From the NCBI GenBank assembly GCA_002011745.1, contig MTOU01000043.1, forward strand, positions 1-52,775: a stretch of 52,775 nucleotides of DNA, written 5' to 3'. Under the pieces are notes generated by a model, which had not been told where the DNA came from, searched no databases, and was given only the letters and a program-made list of their open reading frames with translations. Each line of letters opens with the position of its first letter. Position 1 is the first letter of the stretch. This document shows, in pieces, positions 20,024 through 28,605 of this stretch. A program made the position numbers and the translations under genes. The DNA is from Nitrospirae bacterium JdFR-85 (lineage in GTDB: Bacteria; Nitrospirota; Thermodesulfovibrionia; Thermodesulfovibrionales; JdFR-85).

Positions 20024-21024
20024 TGAATCCCCGATCCCTTCGGCAGACCGGTGAACTGAGACTCCTTGAACTGCTGAGGGATAGATTTCCACCTGAGAAG
20101 GAGTCAATTATTATTGGTATTGGGGATGATGCAGCCTGCCTGAGGCCCCCAGATGAGAATCTTCTCATTACTACAGATACCATGACTGAAGAGATTCACT
20201 TCTCAATGAGGTATTTCACCGCCTATCAGGTGGGTTATAAACTGGTTGTATCCAATGTGAGTGACATTTATGCAATGAACGGAGAACCTCTCTGGGCAGT
20301 AGTCAATATTACACTGCCTATGGACTGGGACCTGGAGAGATTTGAAGAGCTTTTGGAAGGCATCCAAGATGCATCTCAGAAATACGGGGTCAGCATTGTA
20401 GGAGGTGACCTCTCAACCTCGATCTCAAAAGCTACATTCAGCATGAGTATCGTGGGCACATCGAAAGAAGAGATTGTCAGAAGAGATGGTGCCCGTACTG
20501 GTGACAGACTCTTTGTTACAGGACCTTTGGGAGAGGCATCAATGGGTCATGAGTTACTGAAGAGGATAAACAGACCTATAAGGATAGAAGCCTCAGAGAG
20601 GCTGAAACTTCAGATTAGTTGGGACCTGATTGAGCCTCTTCTGAGAAGGTTTCTTATGCCAGAGCTTGTAAATCCCTCAGTATTTGCTATGAAAAAAAAT
20701 GCAATGATAGATATAAGCGATGGACTCTATATTGACCTCTACAGACTATGTACTGAAAGCAATGTGGGAGCAAGGATATACGAGGAGAGACTTCCTGTAA
20801 CAGAGCAGATGCGGAGGGTTTCAGAAGAGTTCGGAATTGACCTTTACAGGAGTGTTACCTCGGCAGGAGAGGACTATCAATATCTGATAGCCTCCTCTGA
20901 TACCCCCCCAGAAGGGCTTTACTACATTGGTGATATTGTAGATGAGGGGTTCTCAATTATAAAAAGCACTGGAGAAACAGAGGAGATCACCCCAGAGGGT
21001 TATCAGCACTTTGCCGATTCGTGA
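20023..21024 (+). CDS. thiL: thiamine-monophosphate kinase
   Basis: A 333-residue kinase of the PurM/ThiL fold that converts thiamine phosphate to the diphosphate cofactor. The ATP and metal motifs GIGDDAACL near residue 30, TTDTMTEEIHF near 47 and SNVSDIYAMNGEP near 75 are present, as is AMIDISDGL in the C-terminal half. It begins on the last base of the lon stop and ends within the upstream region of the DUF2062 gene. Confidence 0.93.
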   Translation: MNPRSLRQTGELRLLELLRDRFPPEKESIIIGIGDDAACLRPPDENLLITTDTMTEEIHFSMRYFTAYQVGYKLVVSNVSDIYAMNGEPLWAVVNITLPMDWDLERFEELLEGIQDASQKYGVSIVGGDLSTSISKATFSMSIVGTSKEEIVRRDGARTGDRLFVTGPLGEASMGHELLKRINRPIRIEASERLKLQISWDLIEPLLRRFLMPELVNPSVFAMKKNAMIDISDGLYIDLYRLCTESNVGARIYEERLPVTEQMRRVSEEFGIDLYRSVTSAGEDYQYLIASSDTPPEGLYYIGDIVDEGFSIIKSTGETEEITPEGYQHFADS

Positions 21025-21034
21025 AAGGATAAGA

Positions 21035-21439
21035 ATGCTAATTACTGTAAATGATTCTCCAAGGAGGGTCTCCCTCTCCTTTGCCATAGGTGTCTTTATC
21101 GGTATTTCACCATTTTTGGGACTGCATACCCTAATGGCATTGGCCGTAGCATCTATGTTCAGATTGAATAGATTGGTTACACTCTCAGGGGCATATATCA
21201 CAAATCCCTGGACACTGGTGCCTATTTACACCTTTTGTACATGGATTGGTGCCAAACTGATGGGATACAGGGGACTACTTAAGGGCCTCGATTTCCATAG
21301 AATCAATATTCTGAATATATTCTCTACTTTCAAAAATCTTCTCTTGCCTTTCTTCATAGGTACCCTGCTGGTAGCAACAATCGCAGCAGTAATTACATAT
21401 GTAGTACTTTTTAAACTCTTAACCCGAATAAAAGCATAA
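21035..21439 (+). CDS. DUF2062-domain membrane protein
   Basis: A 134-residue small membrane protein of the DUF2062 family with the recognisable SFAIGVFIGISPFLGLHTL stretch near the N-terminus and a final hydrophobic segment. Function is unknown; relatives occur near glycosyltransferase genes. The ATG at 21035 is chosen because AAAGG (21024-21028) is 6 bases upstream; TTG at 21011 would overlap thiL by 14 bases. Confidence 0.75.
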   Translation: MLITVNDSPRRVSLSFAIGVFIGISPFLGLHTLMALAVASMFRLNRLVTLSGAYITNPWTLVPIYTFCTWIGAKLMGYRGLLKGLDFHRINILNIFSTFKNLLLPFFIGTLLVATIAAVITYVVLFKLLTRIKA

Positions 21440-21454
21440 AATATTTTTATGCTT
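21432..21454 (+). terminator. AT-rich hairpin after the thiL-DUF2062 operon
   Basis: AAGCATAAA (21432-21440) and TTTATGCTT (21446-21454) form a perfect 9-bp stem with loop ATATT, just overlapping the end of the DUF2062 gene and followed by GTATTT. The position fits a terminator, though the stem is weak and the U-run is short. Confidence 0.5.
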
Positions 21455-21646
21455 GTATTTAACACTTGAAATAAAATCTTCTTTTTGATATTTTGTAGGA
21501 AGGAGGGGAAAGAATCTTATTTTAATCAAGATTTCAAAAGGAAAGAGGATTAAAGCGCTATTTTAAGCACAGGGAATGAGAGGAGGTGATATTTTTGGCC
21601 TAAATATTGATTAAACTTTTTAAAATGCCATAAGGAGGGAAAGAGA

Positions 21647-21982
21647 ATGGAAGAGAATATTTTGAAAGAAATACTCTCGACGCTCGAATCAATAAAAATC
21701 CAATTAGAAGTAGGCTCTATCAGTGGAATATCTTTAAGAGGGCCTGTAGCTGATCCACCTCCGGGTATAATCTCACCACGCGGCGTTATAGCTGATCCAC
21801 TTCTTCCAGTGCGTGGACCTGTTGCAGATCCTGCTCCATGGTATCTTTTAGATAAAGCAAAATTGGCTAAGCTTAAAGTTCATCAAATAGAAACAGCAAT
21901 TATGGAGCTGGAAAGACAAATTGAATTTCTTAAATTAGAACGTGACTTGTTGAAAGAGGAATATAAACTCAAAAAAAGATAA
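21647..21982 (+). CDS. small repeat peptide, candidate RiPP-type precursor (RGPVADP repeats)
   Basis: A 111-residue protein that I cannot assign to a family. Residues 1-25 are a predicted amphipathic helix. Residues 31-65 contain three imperfect repeats: RGPVADPPP (31-39), RGVIADPLLP (45-54) and RGPVADPAPW (56-65). Residues 68-111 form a Lys/Glu/Leu-rich coiled coil. A strong Shine-Dalgarno AAGGAGGG precedes the start. The next gene encodes a B12-binding radical SAM protein, and a perfect 16-bp hairpin lies between them, which resembles RiPP operons where precursor is made in excess of maturase. The repeats would be the modified core, though flanking by two helical segments is atypical. The region is more AT-rich than its neighbours. 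Alternative: a coiled-coil structural partner of the enzyme. Confidence 0.6.
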   Translation: MEENILKEILSTLESIKIQLEVGSISGISLRGPVADPPPGIISPRGVIADPLLPVRGPVADPAPWYLLDKAKLAKLKVHQIETAIMELERQIEFLKLERDLLKEEYKLKKR

Positions 21983-21994
21983 TTTAAATTTGTA

Positions 21995-22028
21995 AGGAGT
22001 TTAGAGGCTTTGAAGCCTCTAAACTCCT
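21995..22028 (+). repeat. perfect 16-bp inverted repeat between the repeat peptide and the radical SAM gene
   Basis: AGGAGTTTAGAGGCTT (21995-22010) and its exact complement (22013-22028) are separated by TG. There is no T-run after it, so in RNA it would be a stable processing, stability or attenuation hairpin rather than a simple terminator. It ends 14 bases before the radical SAM start and could also sequester that gene's ribosome binding region. Confidence 0.8.
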
Positions 22029-22042
22029 ATATGTGATATAGG

Positions 22043-23605
22043 ATGGAAAAGGCTGATATTTTGCTGGTAGGTTATGAAGAATGGGAAAACCTCGGATTAC
22101 GGTCAATTGCTGCTTTTTTATTGAAAAATCACATAAATGCAAAAATCTTCTCTTGTGATAAAGGATCAAAAGAGTCTCTTCTTGCTACTATCAAACAAGA
22201 AAAACCTCTCATTGTCGGCTTCTCTTTAATCTTTCAACGAATGCTCTATGAATTTGCTGAGTTGATCGAGTATCTTCGTAAAAAGGGTGTGACCACCCAT
22301 TTCACAATGGGAGGCCATTTTCCAAGTATAGAAGCTCAAAAGACATTAAAAACAATTCCAGGGTTGAATTCAGTAATCCGTGGTGAAGGGGAAGAAACTC
22401 TTTTGGAGCTATTTCATCACATTGCCCAACCTAAGCACTGGAGCAAAATTAAAGGATTGGTTTACCGCATAAACGGAAAAATCAAGACAAATCCACCCAG
22501 ACCTTTAATAAAAAATCTGGATAATCTCCCTTATCCACTTAGAGACAAACATGTTATAACCCATCGAGGACTGGGAATTTGCTCAATTTTAGCCAGTCGA
22601 GGCTGCTATTATAACTGTAGTTTTTGTAGTATCCAGAAATTCTATAGTGATTCACCAGGACCCAAAAGACGTGCTCGATCTCCTGGCAATGTGGTTAAAG
22701 AAATGAAACAACTCTTCCATGAACATAATGTTCGCATTTTTATCTTTGAAGATGATGATTTTGCCATGAAAGCTCCTGCACATCAGAAGTGGCTTGAGGA
22801 GTTTATTCTTCAATTGAAAAAAAGCAGAATCTCTGATCAGATTATCTGGAGAGTCTCCTGTAGAGCAGACGAAATTAATCCTGAGATACTCAAAAAAATG
22901 ATAGATGTAGGACTGATGAGTGTATACATTGGTATTGAGTCGGGGAATAATGAAGGATTAAAAGTTTATAATAAACGCTATACTATAGATACTGTTTACA
23001 GAGCTCTTGACATCCTTCATAATTTAAATCTTCCATACGAATTTGGATTCATGCTTCTGAACCCTTACAGCACCTTTACCACAATAAAAAAAGACATCGA
23101 ATTCCTAAAAAAGATAGGCGAAAATGGACAGGCTGTATGTCATTTTACAAAAATGGTGCCTTATGCAGGAACACCTATTGCCGAAAAACTCAAAAAAGAA
23201 AGAAGACTTAAAGGCACTTTAGCCTTTCCTGATTATACTTATATAGACTCCAGAATAGAATTACTACAAGTATTTCTTACAGAAGCCTTTCATTTCAGAA
23301 ATTTTGATAATAATGGACTGGTTGAAAAATTAAGATATGCTAAATTTGATTCTATTGTATTAAATAAATTTTTCTCTCATAAATATGATACAAAAGCTTA
23401 TGCTAAAGCTATTCAAGATTTAATTCGTAAAAGCAATGAGGTCTGTTTAGAAAATATGAGCTTAGGAGTAATTTTTATGGAACAAAGGAGTGAAAAAGAT
23501 ATCTTAGACAATTGGCATTATGTGTCCTATTTAATAGAAAAAGAAAAATACATGGATTTTTATATTAATTCAAATCTCGATTGGTTAATGAAATGCTTTC
23601 TCTAA
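22043..23605 (+). CDS. B12-binding-domain radical SAM protein, candidate peptide-modifying enzyme
   Basis: A 520-residue class B radical SAM protein. Residues 1-150 form a cobalamin-binding-like Rossmann domain (LLVGYEEWENLGLR, then HFTMGGHFPS and RGEGEETLLELF); the classic DxHxxG cobalamin histidine motif is not evident, which is common in this class. The [4Fe-4S] motif is C188xxxC192xxC195 in RGCYYNCSFCS, followed by a TIM-barrel with FEDDDFAM and YIGIESGN. Residues 400-520 are an extra C-terminal domain of unknown type. Such enzymes methylate or epimerise unactivated carbons. The adjacent repeat peptide is a plausible substrate. Its AT-rich codon use suggests acquisition with the peptide gene. 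Confidence 0.8.
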   Translation: MEKADILLVGYEEWENLGLRSIAAFLLKNHINAKIFSCDKGSKESLLATIKQEKPLIVGFSLIFQRMLYEFAELIEYLRKKGVTTHFTMGGHFPSIEAQKTLKTIPGLNSVIRGEGEETLLELFHHIAQPKHWSKIKGLVYRINGKIKTNPPRPLIKNLDNLPYPLRDKHVITHRGLGICSILASRGCYYNCSFCSIQKFYSDSPGPKRRARSPGNVVKEMKQLFHEHNVRIFIFEDDDFAMKAPAHQKWLEEFILQLKKSRISDQIIWRVSCRADEINPEILKKMIDVGLMSVYIGIESGNNEGLKVYNKRYTIDTVYRALDILHNLNLPYEFGFMLLNPYSTFTTIKKDIEFLKKIGENGQAVCHFTKMVPYAGTPIAEKLKKERRLKGTLAFPDYTYIDSRIELLQVFLTEAFHFRNFDNNGLVEKLRYAKFDSIVLNKFFSHKYDTKAYAKAIQDLIRKSNEVCLENMSLGVIFMEQRSEKDILDNWHYVSYLIEKEKYMDFYINSNLDWLMKCFL

Positions 23606-23713
23606 GAATCATTTTAGTCTTACATTCAATATAATCCTATCACCTCAATACTTGTTAGAAATATCCCTTCTTGTTTATCCTTAAATAAAGAAAATTTAAT
23701 TTCAGGAGGAAAG

Positions 23714-25027
23714 ATGCAAAAGGTGGATTATATTGTCACTGGTGAGTATGTTCTCACAATGGAAGAGGATTCACAACCAATCCAGAATGGAGCAGTTGTT
23801 GTAAAAGACGGAAGGATAGTGGAGGTAGGTAAGGCTGAGGAGATAAATAAAAGTTACGCTCCAGAAAAAATCATTGGCGGAGATGCAAAGGTAGTGCTTC
23901 CTTCCTTTGTCAACACCCATACCCATGCTGCTATGGTCTATTTCAGGGGGATTGCTGATGACCTGCCACTGAAGGTATGGCTTGAAGAACATATCTGGCC
24001 TCAGGAGGCACGATGGCTCAGCCCTGAGTTCATCCGCGATGCAACCGAGCTGGCCTGTTTAGAAATGCTCAAGGCAGGTATCACTGTCTACAATGATATG
24101 TACTTTTTTGAGGACTCCTCAGCAGAGGTACTCAAAAGGGTAGGAATGAGAGGAGTACTCGGAGCAGGAATCCTCGACTTTCCCACTGCACAGGCAAAAA
24201 CCCCGGATGAGTATTTCAGAAAGGCAGAGGAGTTCATACAACGGTGGCATGGGGATGAACTGGTTGTCCCTTCAGTAGCCCCTCATGCACCTTACACATG
24301 CAGTCCTGAAACCTACCAGAGGGCGCTAAGCCTTGCAGAAAAATACGACCTCGTGGTACATACCCACTTGGCAGAGACAGAATGGGAGGTGAATGAGATC
24401 AGAAACCGGTATGGAAGAACACCCGTGGAGCATCTTGAGAATCACGGACTTCTACAGTCAAGGGTGGTTGCAGCCCACTGTGTGTGGCTTGCTGATGAGG
24501 AGATTGAGATACTTGCCAGAAGAGGCGTTAAGGTCTCCCACTGTGTGGAGAGTAATCTTAAGCTCGCCTCTGGTATATCACCTGTGGTGAAGATGCTCAA
24601 GGCTGGCGTAAAATTGACCTTTGGTACAGACAGTGCTGCAAGCAACAATGACCTGGACATCCTAAGTGAGGTCTCCATTGCCGCCAAACTGCACAAAACA
24701 GTCTCTGGAGACCCCACAGCCTTGGATGCGAAAACAGCCCTTCTTATGGCAACAAAATGGGGTGCCGAGGCACTTGGGCTTGGTAACAGAATCGGGACCT
24801 TGACCGTTGGGAAAGAGGCAGACCTGATAGTGATTGACCTCCGTAAACCCCATCTGTCTCCCATTTATAACATCTACTCTCATATCGTGTATGCAGCAAA
24901 GTCTTCTGATATAGATACTGTGATGGTCAGAGGGAAGGTTCTTGTAAATGGTAGAAAGGCTGTCACCATTGATGAAGAGACTGTTCTCAAAAGGGCAGCC
25001 TCCTGGAAAGAAAAGATCGTGGGATAA
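23714..25027 (+). CDS. MtaD-like amidohydrolase (S-adenosylhomocysteine/5'-deoxyadenosine/MTA deaminase)
   Basis: A 437-residue metal-dependent hydrolase that probably deaminates SAH, MTA or 5'-deoxyadenosine. Metal ligands are visible in NTHTHAAM (HxH), VVHTHLAETEWE, AAHCVW and FGTDSAASNN. 5'-deoxyadenosine is the by-product of radical SAM enzymes, which are frequent here, so salvage of that compound is an appealing role. AGGAGG precedes the ATG. The aldo/keto reductase gene starts directly after its stop codon. Confidence 0.88.
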   Translation: MQKVDYIVTGEYVLTMEEDSQPIQNGAVVVKDGRIVEVGKAEEINKSYAPEKIIGGDAKVVLPSFVNTHTHAAMVYFRGIADDLPLKVWLEEHIWPQEARWLSPEFIRDATELACLEMLKAGITVYNDMYFFEDSSAEVLKRVGMRGVLGAGILDFPTAQAKTPDEYFRKAEEFIQRWHGDELVVPSVAPHAPYTCSPETYQRALSLAEKYDLVVHTHLAETEWEVNEIRNRYGRTPVEHLENHGLLQSRVVAAHCVWLADEEIEILARRGVKVSHCVESNLKLASGISPVVKMLKAGVKLTFGTDSAASNNDLDILSEVSIAAKLHKTVSGDPTALDAKTALLMATKWGAEALGLGNRIGTLTVGKEADLIVIDLRKPHLSPIYNIYSHIVYAAKSSDIDTVMVRGKVLVNGRKAVTIDEETVLKRAASWKEKIVG

Positions 25028-26041
25028 ATGCTAAAAGACAAAAAACTCTATCCTCTTGACAAAGGCTCCTCCTGTATCACATGGTTATGGATTGGTACAT
25101 GGAGTATGGGAGGAGAGGGCTTTGGTCCCCACGACGAGAGGCTTTCGGCAGAAGTGCTAAAAGAGGCTATTCAGAATGGGCTGACCCACTTCGACACAGC
25201 AGGCTTTTATGCCCATGGACGCTCTGAGACACTCTTAAGCAGGTTTATTCGCAAAAAAAGAAACTCTCTCTTTATTTCCACAAAAGGTGGCCTTTTTTGG
25301 AAAGGCAGGAAGGTCTTACGGGACGCAAGGCCCGAGGCCCTCAGGGCTCAGCTTGTGGAGAGTTTGCAGAGACTCAGGACAGAGTACATAGACCTCTACC
25401 AGCTCCACTGGCCTGACCCCAATGTCCCTATAAGAGAAAGCATTGATGCGCTGAAAAGACTGAAAGAAGAAGGACTCATAAGATACTGGGGGGTAGGGAA
25501 TCTCACGGTTAAACAGATCAGAAAGGAGCTTTCAGAAGAGAGAAATATCCCTCATCAGGTCCATTTCAATCCGATCCATAGGGATTTTGGTGTACTTGAA
25601 GCAGGCAGGCTCACATGTATAAACTGTATTGTCTCTCCTTTAGAACAGGGGCTTCTGAGTAACTCCCTCGTCAGCCGAGGTGTGTCTGCTCTGACAAAGA
25701 GGGACCACAGAAGGAGAAATCCTTACTTCCATAAAACCGAGGTATTACAGTGGATAAAGAGACTAAAAGAACTTTCAGAAAAAACAGGATTCTCCTTGGT
25801 CCATGCAGTTTTGCTCTGGATAGGCTCCAGAGAGGCAGTCAACGCAATAGTGCCGGGTCCAAGAAGACCTGAACAACTAAGAGAGCTGCTTGAGTTTTTA
25901 AGGCTTGTTAAAACACTCTCCTTGGAGTCTGACGACAGTACAAACTCCATCTTTTCTGAAACAGGGGTAAAGGAAGTGGTACCAGAGAGGATGTGGAATC
26001 ATATCTGTAAAGGACCAGAGGGGTCGCTGTCTGATTTTTAA
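25028..26041 (+). CDS. aldo/keto reductase
   Basis: A 337-residue NAD(P)H-dependent oxidoreductase of the AKR barrel family. The N-terminal GTWSMGGEGFG, catalytic DTAGFYAHGRSE (Asp and Tyr), ISTKGG (Lys), DLYQLHWPDPN (His) and late VPGPRRPEQLRE nucleotide-binding motifs are all recognisable. Substrate is not deducible. It starts immediately after the amidohydrolase stop and precedes the AOR gene by 38 bases, so the three are probably co-transcribed. Confidence 0.88.
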   Translation: MLKDKKLYPLDKGSSCITWLWIGTWSMGGEGFGPHDERLSAEVLKEAIQNGLTHFDTAGFYAHGRSETLLSRFIRKKRNSLFISTKGGLFWKGRKVLRDARPEALRAQLVESLQRLRTEYIDLYQLHWPDPNVPIRESIDALKRLKEEGLIRYWGVGNLTVKQIRKELSEERNIPHQVHFNPIHRDFGVLEAGRLTCINCIVSPLEQGLLSNSLVSRGVSALTKRDHRRRNPYFHKTEVLQWIKRLKELSEKTGFSLVHAVLLWIGSREAVNAIVPGPRRPEQLRELLEFLRLVKTLSLESDDSTNSIFSETGVKEVVPERMWNHICKGPEGSLSDF

Positions 26042-26079
26042 TGAAACACCCTCTCTTAAGATGATAGAATATCTGCTGT

Positions 26080-27867
26080 ATGAAACTTTTTGGTTACACA
26101 GGCATATCCCTCTTTGTTGATCTATCCTCAGGCCAGATACAGGAGTTCAAGACACCACCAGAGCTATGTGAGGGCTTTCTTGGAGGAAGAGGCTTTGGTG
26201 TTGCCCTGTTGAAAGACTATATCAGACACTCACCTTATGACGAAGAGATGCCCATTGTGTTCGCCTCAGGTCCCCTTGTAGGCACCCCGGCACCCACCTC
26301 TGGCAGAGGTTCTATAATATCACGCTCTCCTCTCACAGGTACGGTCTTTGACTGCTCTGTGGGCGGCAGGTTTTTCACAGAACTGAAAAAGGCAGGATAT
26401 GACCTCTGCGTGATAAGAGGAAAGTCCAAAGACTGGATCTACATAGATATTGAAAACAGAAGTGTTCGACTCAGGGATGCCTCAGCCCTGTCTGGAATGA
26501 ATACTGATGAAGTGCTGAGGGCACTAAGTGGTGGAGGCTCTCTTGCAAGTATTGGTAGAGCAGGAGAAAGACTTGTTAGGTATGCCTCTATAATAATAGA
26601 TGGCCATTATGCTGCAGGCCGGGGAGGTCTTGGGGCCGTAATGGGAGCAAAGAGAGTTAAGGCGATAAGGGTTAAGGGCAATAAAAGGATAAAGATCCAG
26701 AACCGCCAACTTCTCAATGAGGCAAAAACAGAGATCATGAGATTGTTGAGGGCATCACCTGCGGTCTTTGGCGAGTTTGGGCTGAACAAGTACGGAACTG
26801 CTGCCTTGGTTGACCTGATCCATGCAAGAAGACTTGAGCCTACTGCTAATTTCAGAGAGAGCTTCTTCCATGGATCAGGTAAATACTCAGGATACAGGTT
26901 AAAGGAACTCTACAAAACCAGAAAGACAGGCTGCCGAGGTTGTCCCATCCTCTGCAAAAAAAGAGGCCAGAAAGGAGAGGTCATTCCAGAGTATGAAACG
27001 GTTTCCCACTTTGGTGCCTTAAATCTCAATGAGGATATACACTCTATTGTAGAGGCAAACAGATTATGCAATGAGTATGGACTTGACACCATAAGCACAG
27101 CCGCAACAATAGCCTGTTATAGTGAATACATAGGAAGACCCCTTAAGTCAGAGGAGATTGTTGAGCTTGTGAAGGCAATTGGTGAAAGAGGTGATATTGG
27201 AGATGACCTTGCAGAAGGTTCCAGGAGGTTTGCAGACTCCGTGGGCATGCCTCATATAAGCATGACCGTAAAGGGGCTTGAACTGCCTGCCTATGATCCG
27301 AGAGGAGCATATGGTATGGCTCTGGCTTATGCAACCTCAAATCGTGGAGGCTGCCACCTGAGGGCATATCCAATCAGTTATGAGATACTGAGAAAACCAG
27401 TATATGTAGACAGATTCTCCTTTGAGGGCAAGGCAAGGATGGTGAAGATATCAGAGGATATGAATGCCGTGGTAGACTCCCTTACTGCCTGTAAGTTCAC
27501 CTTTTTTGCCACCACCCTTGAGGAGTATGCCAAGGCATTGAATGCTGTAACAGGCATGGACCATAATGTCCAGTCACTCTTAAGCATCGGAGAGAGAATA
27601 TGGCTTTTGGAAAGATACCTGAATCAACTCAATGGATTCTCGGCAGAAGATGACACCTTACCAGAGAGGTTTTTCCAGGAGAAAGGATACTCCAACGGGC
27701 GTATTACCGTTACACCCATTGATAGAGAGGCCTTTCAGGAGACTCTGAAGAGATACTACCGGGTAAGAGGATATTCAGAAAATGGTCTGATAGAGGGGGC
27801 ACTTCTGGAGCGTCTACTCTCCGATCTTGGGAAGTACGCCCCTTTTGAGGGCATCCCTGTATATTAG
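26080..27867 (+). CDS. aldehyde:ferredoxin oxidoreductase (tungstopterin family)
   Basis: A 595-residue AOR-family enzyme oxidising aldehydes to acids with reduction of ferredoxin, using a bis-tungstopterin and a [4Fe-4S] cluster. The N-terminal LGGRGFGVALL and GSxxGxGxxI-like pterin segments are present (SGRGSIISRSPLTG). Cluster ligands are in CRGCPILC (CxxCxxxC) with a late cysteine in SLTACKF. The last 54 bases overlap the convergently transcribed ABC permease gene. The enzyme marks an anaerobic lifestyle. Confidence 0.92.
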   Translation: MKLFGYTGISLFVDLSSGQIQEFKTPPELCEGFLGGRGFGVALLKDYIRHSPYDEEMPIVFASGPLVGTPAPTSGRGSIISRSPLTGTVFDCSVGGRFFTELKKAGYDLCVIRGKSKDWIYIDIENRSVRLRDASALSGMNTDEVLRALSGGGSLASIGRAGERLVRYASIIIDGHYAAGRGGLGAVMGAKRVKAIRVKGNKRIKIQNRQLLNEAKTEIMRLLRASPAVFGEFGLNKYGTAALVDLIHARRLEPTANFRESFFHGSGKYSGYRLKELYKTRKTGCRGCPILCKKRGQKGEVIPEYETVSHFGALNLNEDIHSIVEANRLCNEYGLDTISTAATIACYSEYIGRPLKSEEIVELVKAIGERGDIGDDLAEGSRRFADSVGMPHISMTVKGLELPAYDPRGAYGMALAYATSNRGGCHLRAYPISYEILRKPVYVDRFSFEGKARMVKISEDMNAVVDSLTACKFTFFATTLEEYAKALNAVTGMDHNVQSLLSIGERIWLLERYLNQLNGFSAEDDTLPERFFQEKGYSNGRITVTPIDREAFQETLKRYYRVRGYSENGLIEGALLERLLSDLGKYAPFEGIPVY

Positions 27868-28605
27868 AATGAATATCACAACCGAAAGGACCAGATAAAC
27901 AGTATTAAGCCCAAACGCCTTGACAAGCTCTAATAGAGGAAACCCCTTCCCCTCTATCAATGCCCTCATCCCTTCAAACACATGTGACGAAGGCACAAAG
28001 AAGGCGACTTTCTTCAGCATAGGCGGAAGCACCTCAACCGGATAAAACACCGCAGATACAGGCATGAATAAAAAGGCCACTGCCCAGGCAAGCACCTCTG
28101 CCTCCTGTCCAAACCTCAGTATGAGTCCCATTGTCACTATCCCAACTGCCCATCCCATCACAACGAGATTCACCACAAGTGGCAGAAGTGCCATGCCCAG
28201 TCTGAATATACTGAAGGAGTAAAACATCCCTGCAAGGGCTGACATAACCACAAAGGAGATGATCACCTTGAGGAGGCTAACCATTATAAGACCGCTCAGG
28301 TATTCCGAGATCCTGAGAGGTGAGACAAATATATTCACAAGGTTTCTCGCCCACATATCCTCAAGAAAGGAGACGGTTATACCCTGCTGAGCCCTGAAGA
28401 GTATGTCCCAGAGAATAAGAGCCCCTAAGAAGAAGGCCACAAACTTCGGAAGACCAGTGGTTGACTTCTGCAGATAGAGTGTTACAAATCCCCAGAGCAG
28501 TATATCCAGTGTGGGCCAGTAAAAAACCTCCAATGCCCTTGGGAAGCTTCTTCTGTAAAGGTACAGTTGTCTCAGAAATACTGCCCAGATTCTTCTTCCA
28601 CTCAT
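27814..28605 (-). CDS. ABC-2 type transporter permease
   Basis: A 263-residue membrane protein with six predicted helices and the ABC-2 family signature region (about residues 90-230, AVFYPVEVLPPMLKKVAFFVPSSHVFEGMRA). Together with the ATPase gene that overlaps its start by four bases it should form an exporter for a drug, lipid or polysaccharide. The substrate is unknown. The 3' end overlaps the AOR gene on the other strand by 54 bases. Confidence 0.85.
   Translation of the reverse strand: MSGRRIWAVFLRQLYLYRRSFPRALEVFYWPTLDILLWGFVTLYLQKSTTGLPKFVAFFLGALILWDILFRAQQGITVSFLEDMWARNLVNIFVSPLRISEYLSGLIMVSLLKVIISFVVMSALAGMFYSFSIFRLGMALLPLVVNLVVMGWAVGIVTMGLILRFGQEAEVLAWAVAFLFMPVSAVFYPVEVLPPMLKKVAFFVPSSHVFEGMRALIEGKGFPLLELVKAFGLNTVYLVLSVVIFILIYRDALKRGVLPKIGE

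Noticed and set aside
21585-21623. Short ORF MRGGDIFGLNID upstream of the repeat peptide
   Set aside because: Only 12 codons; its GGAGGTG looks like a leftover ribosome binding site, but no meaningful product follows.
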